DNA of 64,000 nucleotides from Marinobacter aromaticivorans (GTDB lineage Bacteria; Pseudomonadota; Gammaproteobacteria; Pseudomonadales; Oleiphilaceae): contig NZ_NIHD01000001.1 in the NCBI RefSeq assembly GCF_002806975.1, forward strand, positions 1 through 64,000, read 5' to 3'. A model generated the notes under the pieces. The model saw only the letters and a list, made by a program, of their open reading frames with translations. It was not told the origin of the DNA and did no database searches. Position 1 is the first letter of the stretch; each line of letters opens with the position of its first letter. The position numbers and the translations under genes are program-made. Shown one piece after another: positions 17,290-28,103 of the stretch.

Positions 17290-20200
17290 ATGCCAAAACG
17301 GACCGATATTAAAAGTATCCTGATTCTGGGCGCAGGCCCGATTGTAATCGGGCAGGCGTGCGAATTTGACTACTCCGGCGCCCAGGCCTGTAAAGCTCTG
17401 CGAGAGGAAGGTTACCGCGTTATCCTGGTCAACTCGAATCCGGCCACCATCATGACCGACCCGGTGATGGCGGATGCCACCTACATCGAGCCGATAACCT
17501 GGCAGACCGTTGCCAAGATTATTGAAAAAGAAAAACCCGATGCGGTGTTGCCCACCATGGGCGGGCAGACGGCATTGAACTGTGCCCTGGAACTGGAAAA
17601 GCACGGCGTGCTGGCCGAGCACGGTGTGGAAATGATCGGCGCCAACGCCGACACCATCGACAAGGCAGAAGACCGCAGCCGCTTTGACAAGGCCATGAAG
17701 GCGATCGGCCTGGAGTGTCCGCGCGCCGCTATCGCGCACAGCATGGCAGAAGCCTGGGACGTTGCTGCGGAAATAGGGTTTCCCTGCATTATTCGCCCAT
17801 CCTTCACCATGGGCGGCTCCGGTGGAGGTATCGCCTATAACCGGGACGAGTTTGAAGAGATCTGTACTCGCGGCCTGGATCTTTCCCCCACCAACGAGTT
17901 GCTTATTGACGAATCGCTGATTGGCTGGAAAGAATATGAAATGGAAGTCGTCCGCGACAAAGCGGACAACTGCATCATCGTGTGTTCTATCGAGAACTTT
18001 GATGCCATGGGCGTACACACCGGGGATTCCATTACCGTCGCACCGGCACAGACGCTGACCGACAAGGAATACCAGATCATGCGGGACGCCTCGCTGGCCG
18101 TACTGCGTGAAATTGGCGTGGAAACCGGCGGGTCAAACGTACAGTTTGGCATCCATCCGGATACCGGGCGCATGGTTGTGATCGAAATGAACCCGAGGGT
18201 TTCCCGGTCGTCGGCACTGGCTTCCAAGGCCACTGGCTTTCCGATCGCCAAGGTGGCAGCAAAACTGGCTGTTGGCTACACCCTGGATGAGCTGCGGAAC
18301 GAAATCACCGGTGGTGTAACGCCAGCATCCTTCGAGCCCAGCATCGATTACGTGGTCACCAAGATACCCCGGTTTACCTTTGAAAAATTCCCCCAGGCCG
18401 ATGCACGCCTGACTACCCAGATGAAATCTGTGGGAGAGGTCATGGCCATTGGCCGAACCTTTCAGGAATCAATACAGAAAGCCCTTCGCGGCTTGGAGGT
18501 GGGCTCCGAAGGCTTTGATGAAAAGCTGGAAGAATTCAGCTCTGAGAACTCCCGCGAAACCCTCACCCGTGAGCTCAGTGTTCCCGGTGCTGATCGCATC
18601 TGGTACATAGGTGATGCTTTCCGGGCGGGTATGAGCGTCGATGACGTGTTTCAGCTCACCAAGGTGGATCCCTGGTATCTGGTACAGATAGAAGACCTTG
18701 TTCGCGAAGAACAGACGCTGAAGTCCGCAGGGAAGGCCGACATTGATCATGCAACCCTGTTCCGCCTCAAGCGTAAGGGTTTCTCTGACGCAAGGCTGGC
18801 CAAGCTGCTGGGAATCACCGAGATGAGTCTGCGCAAGCTGCGTCATGATCTGAACATTCGCCCTGTTTACAAGCGGGTGGATAGCTGTGCTGCCGAGTTC
18901 GCATCGGACACCGCCTACATGTACTCAACCTATGAAGAAGAGTGCGAGGCAGATGTCAGCGACCGGGACAAAATTGTCGTAATTGGCGGTGGCCCTAACC
19001 GAATTGGTCAGGGGATCGAGTTCGATTATTGCTGCGTACACGCGGCGCTCGCCATGCGCGAAGATGGTTACGAAACCATCATGATCAACTGTAACCCGGA
19101 GACGGTGTCGACAGATTATGACACCTCGGACCGGCTGTATTTTGAGCCGATAACCCTGGAAGATGTGCTGGAAATTATCGATCTCGAGAAGCCCAAGGGA
19201 GTAATTGTCCAGTTTGGCGGCCAGACACCGCTGAAACTTGCCCGTGGCCTGGAGGCCGCTGGCGTGCCCATTATTGGCACCAGCCCGGACGCAATCGACC
19301 GGGCGGAGGATCGTGAGCGCTTCCAGCAGATGATTAACCGCCTTGGCCTGAAGCAGCCGGAAAACGCCACGGTGCGCAGCCATGAAGAAGGTATTGTGGC
19401 CGCTCGCGAAATCGGTTATCCGCTGGTGGTTCGCCCCTCCTACGTACTTGGCGGCCGCGCCATGGAGATTGTTTTCGGTGAAGATGAGCTGGTGCGCTAC
19501 ATGCGCAGTGCCGTGCTGGTCTCCAACGACAGCCCGGTATTGCTTGATCACTTCCTGAACGCGGCTATTGAAGTGGATATTGATGCCATTTGTGATGGCA
19601 AGGACGTGGTTATCGGCGGCATCATGCAACACATTGAGCAGGCAGGTATCCACTCCGGAGACTCGGCATGCTCCCTGCCGCCATATACTCTGCCGCCGGC
19701 CGTTCAGGATGCCATGCGCGAAGCGGTCCGGAAAATGGCCATCGAGCTGGAAGTGGTCGGCCTGATGAACGTGCAGCTGGCCTGGCAGGATGACCAGATT
19801 TACGTGATCGAAGTTAACCCCCGCGCTTCGCGTACCGTACCGTTTGTCTCAAAAGCCATTGGTGTATCCCTGGCCAAGGTGGCGGCCCGGGTCATGGCCG
19901 GCACCTCCCTCGCAGAGCAGGGCTTCACTGAAGAGGTGGTTCCCGACTACTATGCTGTAAAAGAATCTGTGTTCCCGTTCAACAAGTTCCCGTCGGTGGA
20001 CCCGATCCTTGGACCCGAGATGAAGTCTACAGGTGAGGTGATGGGGCTTGGCGACAGCTTTGATGAAGCGTTTGCGAAAGCGTCACTGGCTATCGGGGAG
20101 CGACTGCCTTCGGAAGGAACCGTGTTCATGTCGGTTCGTGATGTAGACAAGGCCGGCGCCATTCAGCTTGCCCGGGAGCTGGTTGATACCGGCTTCACAC

Positions 20201-20508
20201 TTGTTGCCACAACCGGAACCGCGAAAGCACTTCGCGAAGCGGGCATCGAAGTGGCGCGGGTCAATAAAGTCGGTGAAGGGCGACCCCACATTGTGGATGC
20301 CATCAAGAACGGCCAGGTTCAGCTTATTATCAATACCACTGAGGGGCGAAAGGCGGTAGCTGATTCGGCTCAGATTCGCCAGTCGGCGCTGCAGACCAAA
20401 GTGGCCTATACAACAACACTGGCGGGCGGCGAAGCCTTCTGCCGGGCCATCAAGTTCGGCCCGGAGCGCACAGTACGCCGCCTGCAAGACCTTCACGCAG
20501 GGAAGTAA
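17290..20508 (+). CDS. carB: Carbamoyl phosphate synthase large subunit
   Basis: A 1072-residue enzyme with two homologous ATP-grasp halves, one forming carboxyphosphate and the other carbamoyl phosphate. Each half starts with a pre-ATP-grasp motif ([19 protein letters not shown] near residue 12 and [18 protein letters not shown] near 562). [19 protein letters not shown] and [17 protein letters not shown] are the metal-binding motifs. The C-terminal MGS-like allosteric domain (about 935-1072, with [19 protein letters not shown]) binds regulators. It follows carA by 85 bases and precedes greA by 4. Confidence 0.98.
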   Translation: MPKRTDIKSILILGAGPIVIGQACEFDYSGAQACKALREEGYRVILVNSNPATIMTDPVMADATYIEPITWQTVAKIIEKEKPDAVLPTMGGQTALNCALELEKHGVLAEHGVEMIGANADTIDKAEDRSRFDKAMKAIGLECPRAAIAHSMAEAWDVAAEIGFPCIIRPSFTMGGSGGGIAYNRDEFEEICTRGLDLSPTNELLIDESLIGWKEYEMEVVRDKADNCIIVCSIENFDAMGVHTGDSITVAPAQTLTDKEYQIMRDASLAVLREIGVETGGSNVQFGIHPDTGRMVVIEMNPRVSRSSALASKATGFPIAKVAAKLAVGYTLDELRNEITGGVTPASFEPSIDYVVTKIPRFTFEKFPQADARLTTQMKSVGEVMAIGRTFQESIQKALRGLEVGSEGFDEKLEEFSSENSRETLTRELSVPGADRIWYIGDAFRAGMSVDDVFQLTKVDPWYLVQIEDLVREEQTLKSAGKADIDHATLFRLKRKGFSDARLAKLLGITEMSLRKLRHDLNIRPVYKRVDSCAAEFASDTAYMYSTYEEECEADVSDRDKIVVIGGGPNRIGQGIEFDYCCVHAALAMREDGYETIMINCNPETVSTDYDTSDRLYFEPITLEDVLEIIDLEKPKGVIVQFGGQTPLKLARGLEAAGVPIIGTSPDAIDRAEDRERFQQMINRLGLKQPENATVRSHEEGIVAAREIGYPLVVRPSYVLGGRAMEIVFGEDELVRYMRSAVLVSNDSPVLLDHFLNAAIEVDIDAICDGKDVVIGGIMQHIEQAGIHSGDSACSLPPYTLPPAVQDAMREAVRKMAIELEVVGLMNVQLAWQDDQIYVIEVNPRASRTVPFVSKAIGVSLAKVAARVMAGTSLAEQGFTEEVVPDYYAVKESVFPFNKFPSVDPILGPEMKSTGEVMGLGDSFDEAFAKASLAIGERLPSEGTVFMSVRDVDKAGAIQLARELVDTGFTLVATTGTAKALREAGIEVARVNKVGEGRPHIVDAIKNGQVQLIINTTEGRKAVADSAQIRQSALQTKVAYTTTLAGGEAFCRAIKFGPERTVRRLQDLHAGK

Positions 20509-20512
20509 GATT

Positions 20513-20992
20513 ATGAGTGAAAGAGTACCTATGACAAAAGGTGGGGAGGCCCGCCTTCGTGAGGAGCTCCGGAAGCTGAAATCCGAAGATCGTCCGCGCG
20601 TGATCGCAGCGATTGCGGAGGCGCGTGAACACGGCGATCTCAAGGAGAACGCCGAGTACCATGCTGCCCGGGAGCAGCAGAGTTTCATAGAGGGGCGGAT
20701 TCAGGAAATCGAGGGCAAGTTGTCGGCAGCCCAGGTTATTGATGTCACCACCATGGAAAATACAGGCCGGGTCATTTTCGGCACCACGGTTCATCTGATG
20801 AATATTGATACGGATGAACAGGTGGTCTACCAGATCGTTGGCGAGGATGAAGCGGATATCAAGGCAGGCAAGCTTTCGATCTCTTCCCCGATCGCGCGGG
20901 CACTGGTTGGCAAGAACGAAGATGATGTTGTGGCTATTCGCGTGCCCTCCGGTACCGTGGAGTACGAAATCGAAAAGGTGGAATACATCTGA
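20513..20992 (+). CDS. greA: Transcription elongation factor GreA
   Basis: A 159-residue factor that rescues backtracked RNA polymerase by stimulating transcript cleavage. The N-terminal coiled coil includes the tip region [21 protein letters not shown], with the acidic residues that act in the polymerase active site; the C-terminal FKBP-like domain starts around residue 80. A start at [11 protein letters not shown] or seven residues inward at MTKGGEARL is possible. It is 4 bases after carB and so is co-transcribed with it. Confidence 0.96.
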   Translation: MSERVPMTKGGEARLREELRKLKSEDRPRVIAAIAEAREHGDLKENAEYHAAREQQSFIEGRIQEIEGKLSAAQVIDVTTMENTGRVIFGTTVHLMNIDTDEQVVYQIVGEDEADIKAGKLSISSPIARALVGKNEDDVVAIRVPSGTVEYEIEKVEYI

Positions 20993-21029
20993 TTCCCATG
21001 GCGGGCGAAGTGCCAGCGTCCAGAAATGA

Positions 21030-21058
21030 AAAACCGGCTGTTTCATGCAGCCGGTTTT
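21030..21058. terminator. Bidirectional terminator between greA and yhbY
   Basis: AAAACCGGCTG-TTTCATG-CAGCCGGTTTT is a perfect 11-bp stem with A/T-rich ends, located between convergent genes. Confidence 0.8.
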
Positions 21059-21081
21059 GCGTTTGCAAGGCTCGGTACGTG

Positions 21082-21393
21082 TCAGTTTTTGTGACGCAGC
21101 AGATTGGATAGCCTGGGGTTAGGTTTGCCGGCTCTGCGCAAAATCACTGCAATTTTTCCGATGGTCTGCACAACTTCCGCGCCGCTGGCTTCACACAGGG
21201 CGTTGATAGCTTCCTGTCTGGCTTCCCGGTCCGGGCTCGCGATTTTGATCTTGATGAGTTCGTGGTCGTTCAGGGCGCGCTCCAGCTCTTCCTGGAGGTT
21301 TTCGGTCAGGCCCTTGTCGCCCACAATAATCACGGGTTTAAGGTTGTGGGCAATAGCCCGGTATTCCCGGCGCTGTTCCGGTGAAAGGCTCAT
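21082..21393 (-). CDS. yhbY: YhbY/CRM-domain RNA-binding protein
   Basis: A 103-residue protein made of one CRM domain, which associates with the pre-50S ribosomal subunit in E. coli. Typical motifs are LSPEQRREYRAIAHNLKPVIIVGDKGLTENL at the N-terminus and the GxxG-type loop in KIAVILRRAGKPNP. The length is normal. It is convergent with greA and divergent from ftsH. Confidence 0.93.
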   Translation of the reverse strand: MSLSPEQRREYRAIAHNLKPVIIVGDKGLTENLQEELERALNDHELIKIKIASPDREARQEAINALCEASGAEVVQTIGKIAVILRRAGKPNPRLSNLLRHKN

Positions 21394-21711
21394 GATGTAC
21401 TCTCTTTATCGGTGCAATTAACAAAAGGTCAGCGGCATATTCGCTGGTAACGTCGTATAATCGGCGGATTGTAGCAGACAACCTTGCAGACAGATCACCT
21501 CGCAGACGTTGTAATTTCCGGGATGGAACCCACATAAAGGTTACATGGGGATTTATCCGGCGCTCGGGAACGTCTACTGGTTGATCCGCAGGTGCGTTTT
21601 ATGGCCGTTACGGATGGGCCGTTTCTGGTGGATGGACGTACAATTAGTGTAAGGTGTCAGTAAAGAGTAGTTTCTTCGATGGCCTGCTCTTCAATTCACA
21701 GGTGATGATCC
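21394..21711. other. Gap between yhbY and ftsH; no rlmE gene present
   Basis: 318 bases without a recognisable gene, in the slot that holds rlmE/ftsJ in Pseudomonas and other relatives. I see no rlmE motif in any frame. A short open stretch ending at the TAA of 21661-21663 reads about 40 codons (RERLLVDPQVRFMAVTDGPF) but has no good start codon; it is probably not a gene. The promoters for yhbY and ftsH should lie here. Confidence 0.6.
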
Positions 21712-23655
21712 TTGAACGATATGGCAAAAAATCTGGTTCTCTGGCTGATAATAGCCGCAGTACTGTTGATGGTGTTTCAGAATTTTTCTCCCACCACCAC
21801 CGGTCAGCAAGTCAATTACTCCCAATTCGTTGAGATGGTTCAGCAGGGCCAGGTCAGCAGAGTCACTATTGATGGCCTGGAAATCCAGGGCATCCGGGGC
21901 GATGGATCCCAGTTCCAGACGATTCGACCACAGGTGGCGGATAACAAACTGATGGACGATCTGCTGGCCAACAAGGTGGAGGTGATCGGCAAGGAGCCGG
22001 AACGCCAGAGCCTGTGGACACAGTTGCTGGTGGCTGCATTCCCGATTCTGATCATTATCGCTCTGTTTGTGTTCTTCATGCGGCAAATGCAAGGCGGTGG
22101 TGGCGGCAAAGGCCCCATGTCGTTTGGCAAGAGCAAAGCGCGCCTGATGAGCGAAGATCAGATCAAGACCACATTTGCCGATGTGGCCGGCGTGGATGAA
22201 GCCAAGGAAGATGTAAAGGAACTGGTGGACTTCCTTCGCGACCCAAGCAAGTTTCAGCGCCTTGGCGGCAGCATCCCCAAAGGTGTGCTCATGGTGGGGC
22301 AGCCGGGTACCGGTAAAACCCTGCTGGCCAAGGCCATCGCCGGTGAAGCCAAGGTTCCGTTCTTCTCCATTTCCGGTTCGGACTTCGTGGAGATGTTCGT
22401 GGGTGTTGGGGCGTCCCGTGTACGGGACATGTTCGAGCAGGCCAAGAAGCAGAGCCCCTGTATCATCTTCATTGATGAGATTGACGCGGTTGGTCGCCAC
22501 CGTGGTGCCGGCATGGGGGGTGGTCACGACGAGCGTGAGCAGACCCTGAACCAGCTGCTGGTTGAAATGGACGGCTTCGAGGGTAACGAGGGCGTTATCG
22601 TTATCGCTGCAACCAACCGCCCTGACGTTCTGGACCCGGCCCTGTTGCGCCCTGGGCGTTTTGACCGCCAGGTTGTGGTTGGCTTGCCTGATATCATTGG
22701 CCGCGAACAGATTCTCAAAGTACACATGAAGAAAGTGCCTCTGGACGAGAACGTGGTGCCGTCGCTGATTGCCCGTGGTACGCCCGGATTCTCCGGTGCG
22801 GATCTTGCCAACCTGGTTAACGAAGCAGCGCTGTTTGCCGCGCGCCGAAACCAGCGCCTGGTATCCATGGAAGAGTTTGAGCTGGCGAAAGACAAGATCA
22901 TGATGGGCGCAGAGCGCAAGTCCATGGTCATGAGCGAGAAGGAAAAACTGAATACGGCTTACCATGAGTCCGGTCACGCAATAGTTGGCCGGCTCATGCC
23001 AGAGCATGATCCGGTATACAAGGTAAGTATCATTCCCCGTGGCCGTGCCCTGGGTGTGACAATGTTCTTGCCGGAGGAAGACAAATACAGCCACAGCAAG
23101 CGTTTCCTGATCAGCTCGATATGCAGCCTGTTCGGTGGTCGTATTGCCGAGGAGCTTACTCTGGGATTTGACGGTGTTACCACTGGCGCTTCCAACGATA
23201 TTGAGCGCGCCACCAGATTGGCACGCAACATGGTTACCCGTTGGGGGCTCTCGGAAAAGCTCGGGCCTCTCCAGTACGATACAGACAGCGAAGAGCCATT
23301 CCTTGGTCGTTCTGCCGGTCAGACCCAGACCGTCTACTCACCGGAAACGGCGCAGCGGATTGATGAAGAAGTTCGCAATATCATCGACAGCTGCTACGAA
23401 AAGGCGAAGCAGATTCTGGTCGATAACCGGGACAAGCTGGACCTTATGGCTGAAGCCCTGATGAAGTATGAAACCATCGATCGTCACCAGATTGATGACA
23501 TCATGGAGGGCCGCGCACCACGCCCGCCAAAAGGCTGGAGTGATAGTGGGCCGGCCAGTGGAGTCAAGGCCGACGATTCGGAGCCGGTTGCTGGCTCCAA
23601 ACCCTCGGATGATGGCCGTCGTCCCGATGTTGGCCGGCCCGCCGGAGAGCACTGA
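21712..23655 (+). CDS. ftsH: ATP-dependent zinc metalloprotease FtsH
   Basis: A 647-residue membrane-anchored AAA protease that degrades misassembled membrane proteins and regulatory proteins. Two N-terminal helices (residues 8-22 and about 103-120) flank a periplasmic domain. Walker A is GQPGTGKT, with Gln where Pro is common; Walker B is [12 protein letters not shown]. The zinc site HESGH lies near residue 423. The TTG at 21712 is favoured since AGGTGAT lies 8-9 bases upstream and the ATG three codons inward has no ribosome site. The tail is long and hydrophilic. Confidence 0.96.
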   Translation: MNDMAKNLVLWLIIAAVLLMVFQNFSPTTTGQQVNYSQFVEMVQQGQVSRVTIDGLEIQGIRGDGSQFQTIRPQVADNKLMDDLLANKVEVIGKEPERQSLWTQLLVAAFPILIIIALFVFFMRQMQGGGGGKGPMSFGKSKARLMSEDQIKTTFADVAGVDEAKEDVKELVDFLRDPSKFQRLGGSIPKGVLMVGQPGTGKTLLAKAIAGEAKVPFFSISGSDFVEMFVGVGASRVRDMFEQAKKQSPCIIFIDEIDAVGRHRGAGMGGGHDEREQTLNQLLVEMDGFEGNEGVIVIAATNRPDVLDPALLRPGRFDRQVVVGLPDIIGREQILKVHMKKVPLDENVVPSLIARGTPGFSGADLANLVNEAALFAARRNQRLVSMEEFELAKDKIMMGAERKSMVMSEKEKLNTAYHESGHAIVGRLMPEHDPVYKVSIIPRGRALGVTMFLPEEDKYSHSKRFLISSICSLFGGRIAEELTLGFDGVTTGASNDIERATRLARNMVTRWGLSEKLGPLQYDTDSEEPFLGRSAGQTQTVYSPETAQRIDEEVRNIIDSCYEKAKQILVDNRDKLDLMAEALMKYETIDRHQIDDIMEGRAPRPPKGWSDSGPASGVKADDSEPVAGSKPSDDGRRPDVGRPAGEH

Positions 23656-23688
23656 GACTCTCGGGTTCAAACAGGATCAGCTGATTCA

Positions 23689-23719
23689 CGCCGCCCTGGA
23701 CCAGGGCGGCGTTTGTATT
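23689..23719 (+). terminator. Hairpin downstream of ftsH
   Basis: CGCCGCCCT-GGACC-AGGGCGGCG is a 9-bp GC-rich stem followed by TTTGTATTT, 33 bases after the ftsH stop. It probably reduces read-through into folP. Confidence 0.6.
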
Positions 23720-23770
23720 TCCGAGGCTGCTTTTCTGATTGTGCATTATCCGCCTGCCAAAAAGGTTGTT

Positions 23771-24601
23771 ATGAAAATGAACTTTGCCGGGCGCGAGCTT
23801 GATATGTCTCGCTGCCATGTGATGGGTATTCTCAATGTGACACCGGATTCCTTTTCCGATGGAGGTCAGTTCGTCCGGATGGAGGCTGCCTTATCAAAGG
23901 CTCACCAGATGGTTGCCGATGGTGCCGCCTTTATAGATGTAGGTGGTGAATCCACTCGCCCGGGGGCCGCCAGCGTTTCGGTTCAGGAAGAACTGGACAG
24001 GGTGTGCCCGGTTGTTGAGGCAATCTCCCGAGATCTGGATGTGATCGTATCTGTGGACACCAGTACACCGGAAGTCATGTCGCAGGCCGCAGCACTTGGC
24101 GCCGGGTTGATCAATGATGTGCGTGCGCTTCAGAAAGAAGGGGCTCTTGCGGTGGCAGCCAGCACCGGTGTGCCTGTTTGTCTCATGCACATTCAGGGCG
24201 AGCCAAAAACCATGCAGGAGCGCCCTGAATACAGGAATGTAATACGCGAGGTCAGTGAATTTCTGACCCGGCGGGTTCGCGCAGCAGAGGCGGCGGGGAT
24301 TGCGGCGCAGGATATTATTCTGGACCCGGGGTTCGGGTTCGGGAAAAATCTTCAGCACAACCTGCGGTTACTCGCGTCCCTGGAGCAGTTGCAGGCCCTG
24401 GGCCATCCATTGATGGTGGGCATGTCCCGAAAGTCCATGCTGGGCCAGATTACAGGCCGGGAGCTTGACCAGAGGTTGCCTGCAAGCCTCGCGGTCGCGA
24501 CAATAGCGGCCATGAAGGGCGCAAGTATTGTTCGTGCCCATGATGTCAGGGAAACCATGGATGCCGTCGGGGTAGTGGCGGCCGTAAAGGAGTCTGGTTG
24601 A
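23771..24601 (+). CDS. folP: Dihydropteroate synthase
   Basis: A 276-residue enzyme joining p-aminobenzoate to the pterin diphosphate in folate synthesis; the sulfonamide target. TIM-barrel motifs are [35 protein letters not shown] and DPGFGFGK. The ATG at 23771 ([13 protein letters not shown]) is preferred; the reading frame is open about 100 codons upstream, but that part overlaps the ftsH end and a terminator. The stop overlaps the glmM start by one base. Confidence 0.95.
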   Translation: MKMNFAGRELDMSRCHVMGILNVTPDSFSDGGQFVRMEAALSKAHQMVADGAAFIDVGGESTRPGAASVSVQEELDRVCPVVEAISRDLDVIVSVDTSTPEVMSQAAALGAGLINDVRALQKEGALAVAASTGVPVCLMHIQGEPKTMQERPEYRNVIREVSEFLTRRVRAAEAAGIAAQDIILDPGFGFGKNLQHNLRLLASLEQLQALGHPLMVGMSRKSMLGQITGRELDQRLPASLAVATIAAMKGASIVRAHDVRETMDAVGVVAAVKESG

Positions 24602-25944
24602 TGGCCGGAAGAAAGTACTTTGGTACCGATGGTATTCGCGGCAAGGTGGGTGAGCCTCCGATTACACCCGAATTCATGCTGCATCTGGGTTGGGCTGCAG
24701 GGCAGGCATTCAAAAAAGCAGGCCAGCGTAACAGCGTGCTGATTGGCAAGGACACCCGTTTGTCCGGGTATATGTTCGAGTCAGCGCTGGAAGCCGGATT
24801 GTCCGCCGCCGGGGTGGATGTGAAGCTTCTGGGGCCCATGCCGACCCCGGCCATTGCCTACCTCACCCGCACCTTTCGCGCATCTGCGGGTATTGTTATC
24901 AGTGCGTCTCACAACCCGCACCACGATAATGGCATCAAGTTTTTTTCTGCCGACGGCACCAAGCTTGACGATGCACTGGAAGCCGAAATTGAACGTTGGC
25001 TGGACACGCCGATTAAAGTGTGTGATCCGGGTGAGCTCGGGAAGGCTTCCCGCGTGGAAGATGCCCCTGGCCGCTACGTAGAATTCTGCAAAAGTACTGT
25101 GCCGAACGAGTTTACGCTGGATGGCATGAACATTATCCTGGATTGTGCCCACGGTGCTACCTACCACGTTGCGCCAAAAGTATTCCGGGAGCTTGGGGCG
25201 AGGGTCTCTGTGATCGGGGGCGAGCCGGATGGGCTCAACATTAACCTGAACGTAGGCTCTACTCACCTTGACGCGCTGAAGCACGCGGTTGTCGAGAAAA
25301 GGGCCGATCTGGGTATCGCCTTTGACGGAGATGGAGACCGTGTGCTCATGGTTGATCGGGACGGCTCCGAGGTAGACGGTGATGAGCTGTTATACGTGAT
25401 TGCGTCCCAGCGTTTTGCGGAAGACCGCCTCAAGGGGGGTGTGGTCGGAACCCTGATGACGAACCTGGGTGTTGAGCTGGCCCTCAGGGAGATGGGGATT
25501 TCCTTTGAGCGGGCTCAGGTCGGTGATCGCTACGTAATGGAGCGATTGCTGGCCAATAACTGGGTGTTGGGCGGGGAAGGCTCCGGCCATATGGTAATAC
25601 GGGATTGCACAAGCACCGGGGACGGCATTGTCTCGGCGCTTCAGACTCTGCTTTCCATCGCCAAATCCGGTAAAACGCTCGCCGAGTTGCGTCGGGGCAT
25701 GCGCAAGCTGCCTCAGACCATGATTAACGTGCGGGTAGACACGCGGTTTAATCCCTTTGACCGGGAAGATATAGTTTCTGCGGTTCAGAAAGCTGAAGCA
25801 GAACTCGGGGACTCTGGCCGGATTCTGTTGCGGGCCTCGGGAACAGAGTCATTGATCCGCGTCATGGCCGAGGGCCGGGACGCCGATGATATTCGCCGTG
25901 TCGCTGAAAAGCTGGCGCAGGTCGTGGAAAACTCAACGCCCTGA
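24601..25944 (+). CDS. glmM: Phosphoglucosamine mutase
   Basis: A 447-residue enzyme converting glucosamine-6-phosphate to glucosamine-1-phosphate for peptidoglycan and LPS. It begins with [13 protein letters not shown]. The phosphoserine loop is [15 protein letters not shown] near residue 101, the metal loop DGDGDR is near 243 and the sugar/phosphate loop [12 protein letters not shown] near 411. It is translationally coupled to folP through TGATG. Length and motifs are normal. Confidence 0.97.
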   Translation: MAGRKYFGTDGIRGKVGEPPITPEFMLHLGWAAGQAFKKAGQRNSVLIGKDTRLSGYMFESALEAGLSAAGVDVKLLGPMPTPAIAYLTRTFRASAGIVISASHNPHHDNGIKFFSADGTKLDDALEAEIERWLDTPIKVCDPGELGKASRVEDAPGRYVEFCKSTVPNEFTLDGMNIILDCAHGATYHVAPKVFRELGARVSVIGGEPDGLNINLNVGSTHLDALKHAVVEKRADLGIAFDGDGDRVLMVDRDGSEVDGDELLYVIASQRFAEDRLKGGVVGTLMTNLGVELALREMGISFERAQVGDRYVMERLLANNWVLGGEGSGHMVIRDCTSTGDGIVSALQTLLSIAKSGKTLAELRRGMRKLPQTMINVRVDTRFNPFDREDIVSAVQKAEAELGDSGRILLRASGTESLIRVMAEGRDADDIRRVAEKLAQVVENSTP

Positions 25945-25963
25945 TTTTGTTGGTTTGAAGCGG

Positions 25964-25992
25964 TTGTCTGTTTTGAGGGACTGCTGTATAGT
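25964..25992 (+). promoter_or_regulatory. Sigma-70 promoter of tpiA-secG
   Basis: TTGTCT and TATAGT are separated by 17 bases and the -10 lies about 28 bases before the tpiA start codon, soon after the glmM stop. Confidence 0.6.
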
Positions 25993-26020
25993 GCGCCCTC
26001 CCTTGGATTCGGGGTCTGTT

Positions 26021-26794
26021 ATGCGTCGCAGGATTGTGGCCGGGAACTGGAAAATGAACGGGTCGAAAGACCTTTCCGAAAAGCTGGTCGGCTATGTCCG
26101 GTCCGAGGCCGGTTCTCTTGATAAGCATGTGGAGGTTGTTATTATTCCTCCCGCAATTTACATCCAGGATGTTTTGAAACAGGCCGGGGACCGCATTTCC
26201 GTTGGCGTCCAGAACGTAGGGCAGTGGCAATCGGGTGCCTACACCGGAGAAATCTCCTCCGGTATGGCCAGAGACGCAGGTTGCAGTTATGTGCTTGTTG
26301 GCCACTCGGAGCGGCGGCAGCTTTTTGGTGAGACAGATGATCTCGTTGCCCTGAAGGTGTCGAGCATTGTCGGGAATGGCCTGACTGCCATTGTTTGTGT
26401 TGGCGAAACGCTGGAAGAGCGCGAAGCGGGCAGGGCCGAGACCGTCGTGGCGGAACAGGTGCGGGCGGGGTTGGCTCCCTTGGCACAAGAGTCAGGCTCT
26501 CAGGGGCAGTGGCAGAACATTGTGGTTGCTTACGAGCCTGTCTGGGCCATAGGCACCGGTAAGACGGCCACCGCAGATGATGCCCAGGCCATGCACGCAT
26601 CAATACGGGGTGTGCTGAAGAGTATGGGCGCACCGTCGGAAGAGATTTCACTGCTTTACGGCGGCAGCGTAAAAGCGGATAATGCAGCGGCTCTTTTTTC
26701 TGAGCCGGATATAGACGGTGGTCTTATCGGTGGGGCATCGCTGATTGCCGAGGATTTTGTTAGTATTTGCCGCTCGGTGCCGGCAGGTACCTAA
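26021..26794 (+). CDS. tpiA: Triosephosphate isomerase
   Basis: A 257-residue glycolytic/gluconeogenic enzyme interconverting dihydroxyacetone phosphate and glyceraldehyde-3-phosphate. The substrate site motif is AGNWKMNGS; the catalytic His lies in GHSERRQLFGE and the catalytic Glu in AYEPVWAIGTG; the phosphate loop is LYGGSVKADNA. The ATG at 26021 is the family start; 45 codons of open frame upstream overlap glmM and the promoter. secG follows by 24 bases. Confidence 0.97.
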   Translation: MRRRIVAGNWKMNGSKDLSEKLVGYVRSEAGSLDKHVEVVIIPPAIYIQDVLKQAGDRISVGVQNVGQWQSGAYTGEISSGMARDAGCSYVLVGHSERRQLFGETDDLVALKVSSIVGNGLTAIVCVGETLEEREAGRAETVVAEQVRAGLAPLAQESGSQGQWQNIVVAYEPVWAIGTGKTATADDAQAMHASIRGVLKSMGAPSEEISLLYGGSVKADNAAALFSEPDIDGGLIGGASLIAEDFVSICRSVPAGT

Positions 26795-26818
26795 AGTTAA
26801 AGGTTCGCGAGAGTCGTT

Positions 26819-27184
26819 ATGGATTGGATGGAAACACTGGTAGTCGTTGTGCACGTGGTGATCGCGGTGGCGCTGGTGGGTCTGGTGCTGATCCAGCAGG
26901 GTAAGGGTGCGGATGCAGGTGCGGCCTTCGGTGGCGGTGCTTCGCAAACGGTATTCGGCAGCCAGGGCAGCGGCAGTTTTCTGACCCGTGTGACCACCTT
27001 GCTTGCAGTGGTGTTTTTTGTAACAAGTTTTTCACTGGCAGTGTTTGCCAAGCAGCGTGCTGAAGTAGCGGGCGACGCGGGAATCCCGGTTGTCAAAGAG
27101 TCCCGTCAGGCACCTGCAGAGAATGGCGAGGCTGACAAAAGTAATTCGCAGAGCGGGGAGCCTGATCTTCCCGAACTCGAGTAA
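26819..27184 (+). CDS. secG: Preprotein translocase subunit SecG
   Basis: A 121-residue inner-membrane subunit of SecYEG that helps SecA-driven export. Two hydrophobic helices (about residues 5-25 and 55-75) flank the conserved cytoplasmic loop GKGADAGAAFGGGASQTVFGS. The hydrophilic tail is rich in Glu, Asp and Ser. It is followed by tRNA-Leu after 7 bases, the same order as in E. coli and Pseudomonas. Confidence 0.96.
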   Translation: MDWMETLVVVVHVVIAVALVGLVLIQQGKGADAGAAFGGGASQTVFGSQGSGSFLTRVTTLLAVVFFVTSFSLAVFAKQRAEVAGDAGIPVVKESRQAPAENGEADKSNSQSGEPDLPELE

Positions 27185-27191
27185 GAAAGTT

Positions 27192-27276
27192 GCCCGGGTG
27201 GTGAAATTGGTAGACACGCTATCTTGAGGGGGTAGTAGCGAGAGCTGTGCCGGTTCGAGTCCGGCCCCGGGCACCA
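27192..27276 (+). tRNA. tRNA-Leu (anticodon GAG)
   Basis: 85 nt. The acceptor stem GCCCGGG pairs with CCCGGGC and CCA is encoded. The anticodon stem CTATC/GGTAG holds a loop with GAG. A long variable arm, expected for leucine tRNA, and the T-arm GGTTCGAGTCC are present. It lies right behind secG, a conserved location. Confidence 0.96.
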
Positions 27277-27454
27277 ATTTCTATAACGGCTTGGAGTTTC
27301 CAGGCCGTTTTTGGTCAGTCCTTGACCAGTCCGTTTGGCGTCTTTATACTCCGGCGGATATTGGGACTCGATACGTTTTTTGTCGGGTTCCTGGCAGGCC
27401 AGGGTGTCTGTCGGTAGAAGGCTATAGGTTTTGCTTTCTGCAAGTTCTTGCAAC

Positions 27455-27482
27455 AAAAAGCCCCCAGTTGTCGGGGCTTTTT
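27455..27482 (+). terminator. Terminator downstream of tRNA-Leu
   Basis: AAAAAGCCCC-loop-GGGGCTTTTT with a 7-8 base loop, about 180 bases after the tRNA. The 27277-27587 gap otherwise contains no gene that I can see. Confidence 0.75.
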
Positions 27483-27517
27483 GATTAAGGGCCCTGGCGC
27501 AACGGGCCCTGGTGCGT

Positions 27518-27546
27518 AAAAAGGGCTGATTAACAGCCCTTTTTTT
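27518..27546 (+). terminator. Second terminator just upstream of rimP
   Basis: AGGGCTG-ATTAA-CAGCCCT flanked by A5 and T7, only 41 bases before the rimP start. It could insulate the rimP-nusA-infB operon from the tRNA unit, or act as an attenuator responsive to NusA; the second reading is inference. Confidence 0.7.
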
Positions 27547-27587
27547 GTTTTTGGGCCAGGTAAATTTCATAACGGAGACCGCCTAAC

Positions 27588-28049
27588 TTGTCAGGCAAGC
27601 TTAAACAACTTGAAGAGATTCTGCGGCCCGTGGTGGAAGGCCTGGGTTACGAGTTCTGGGGTATTGAGTATCGCTCCCGGGGCCACCAGTCGCTTCTGCG
27701 GGTTTTTATCGACGATGTCGAAAACGGCATTGGCATCGACGACTGCGAGAAAGTCAGCCGTCAGATCAGTGGCGTGATGGATGTGGAAGATCCCATCCAG
27801 ACAGAATATACGCTGGAAGTTTCGTCTCCGGGAATGGACCGCCCGTTGTTCCGGCCCGAACAATATCAGGCATTTGTGGGGCACAAGGTGCAAATCCGTT
27901 TGCGCATGGCGTTTGAAGGCCGGCGCAGGTTTCAGGGGGTTATCAAGGGCGTGGAAGGTGACGATATTGTGGTGGTTGTTGACGACCACGAGTATCTGCT
28001 TCCTTTCGACAGCATCGAAAAAGCCCATATTATTCCGGTATTCGAGTGA
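27588..28049 (+). CDS. rimP: Ribosome maturation factor RimP
   Basis: A 153-residue 30S assembly factor. The family motifs [23 protein letters not shown] and [14 protein letters not shown] are present, followed by the SH3-like C-terminal domain. The TTG at 27588 is the best start: GGAGA lies about 8 bases before it and homologs begin here. It is the first gene of the rimP-nusA-infB-rbfA-truB operon. Confidence 0.95.
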   Translation: MSGKLKQLEEILRPVVEGLGYEFWGIEYRSRGHQSLLRVFIDDVENGIGIDDCEKVSRQISGVMDVEDPIQTEYTLEVSSPGMDRPLFRPEQYQAFVGHKVQIRLRMAFEGRRRFQGVIKGVEGDDIVVVVDDHEYLLPFDSIEKAHIIPVFE

Positions 28050-28103
28050 GTTATTTGAATAATTCAATGGAAGCACAGTTTATTTTCAGGGCAGGGCAAT
28101 CCA

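Noticed and set aside
21691..23094. 467-codon open frame antisense to ftsH
   Set aside because: Shadow of ftsH; rich in His/Gln/Leu as expected for the reverse of a conserved AAA gene.
27192..27587. tRNA-Leu as integration site of a mobile island
   Set aside because: No duplicated tRNA 3' end, no integrase, and the conserved rimP operon follows directly.
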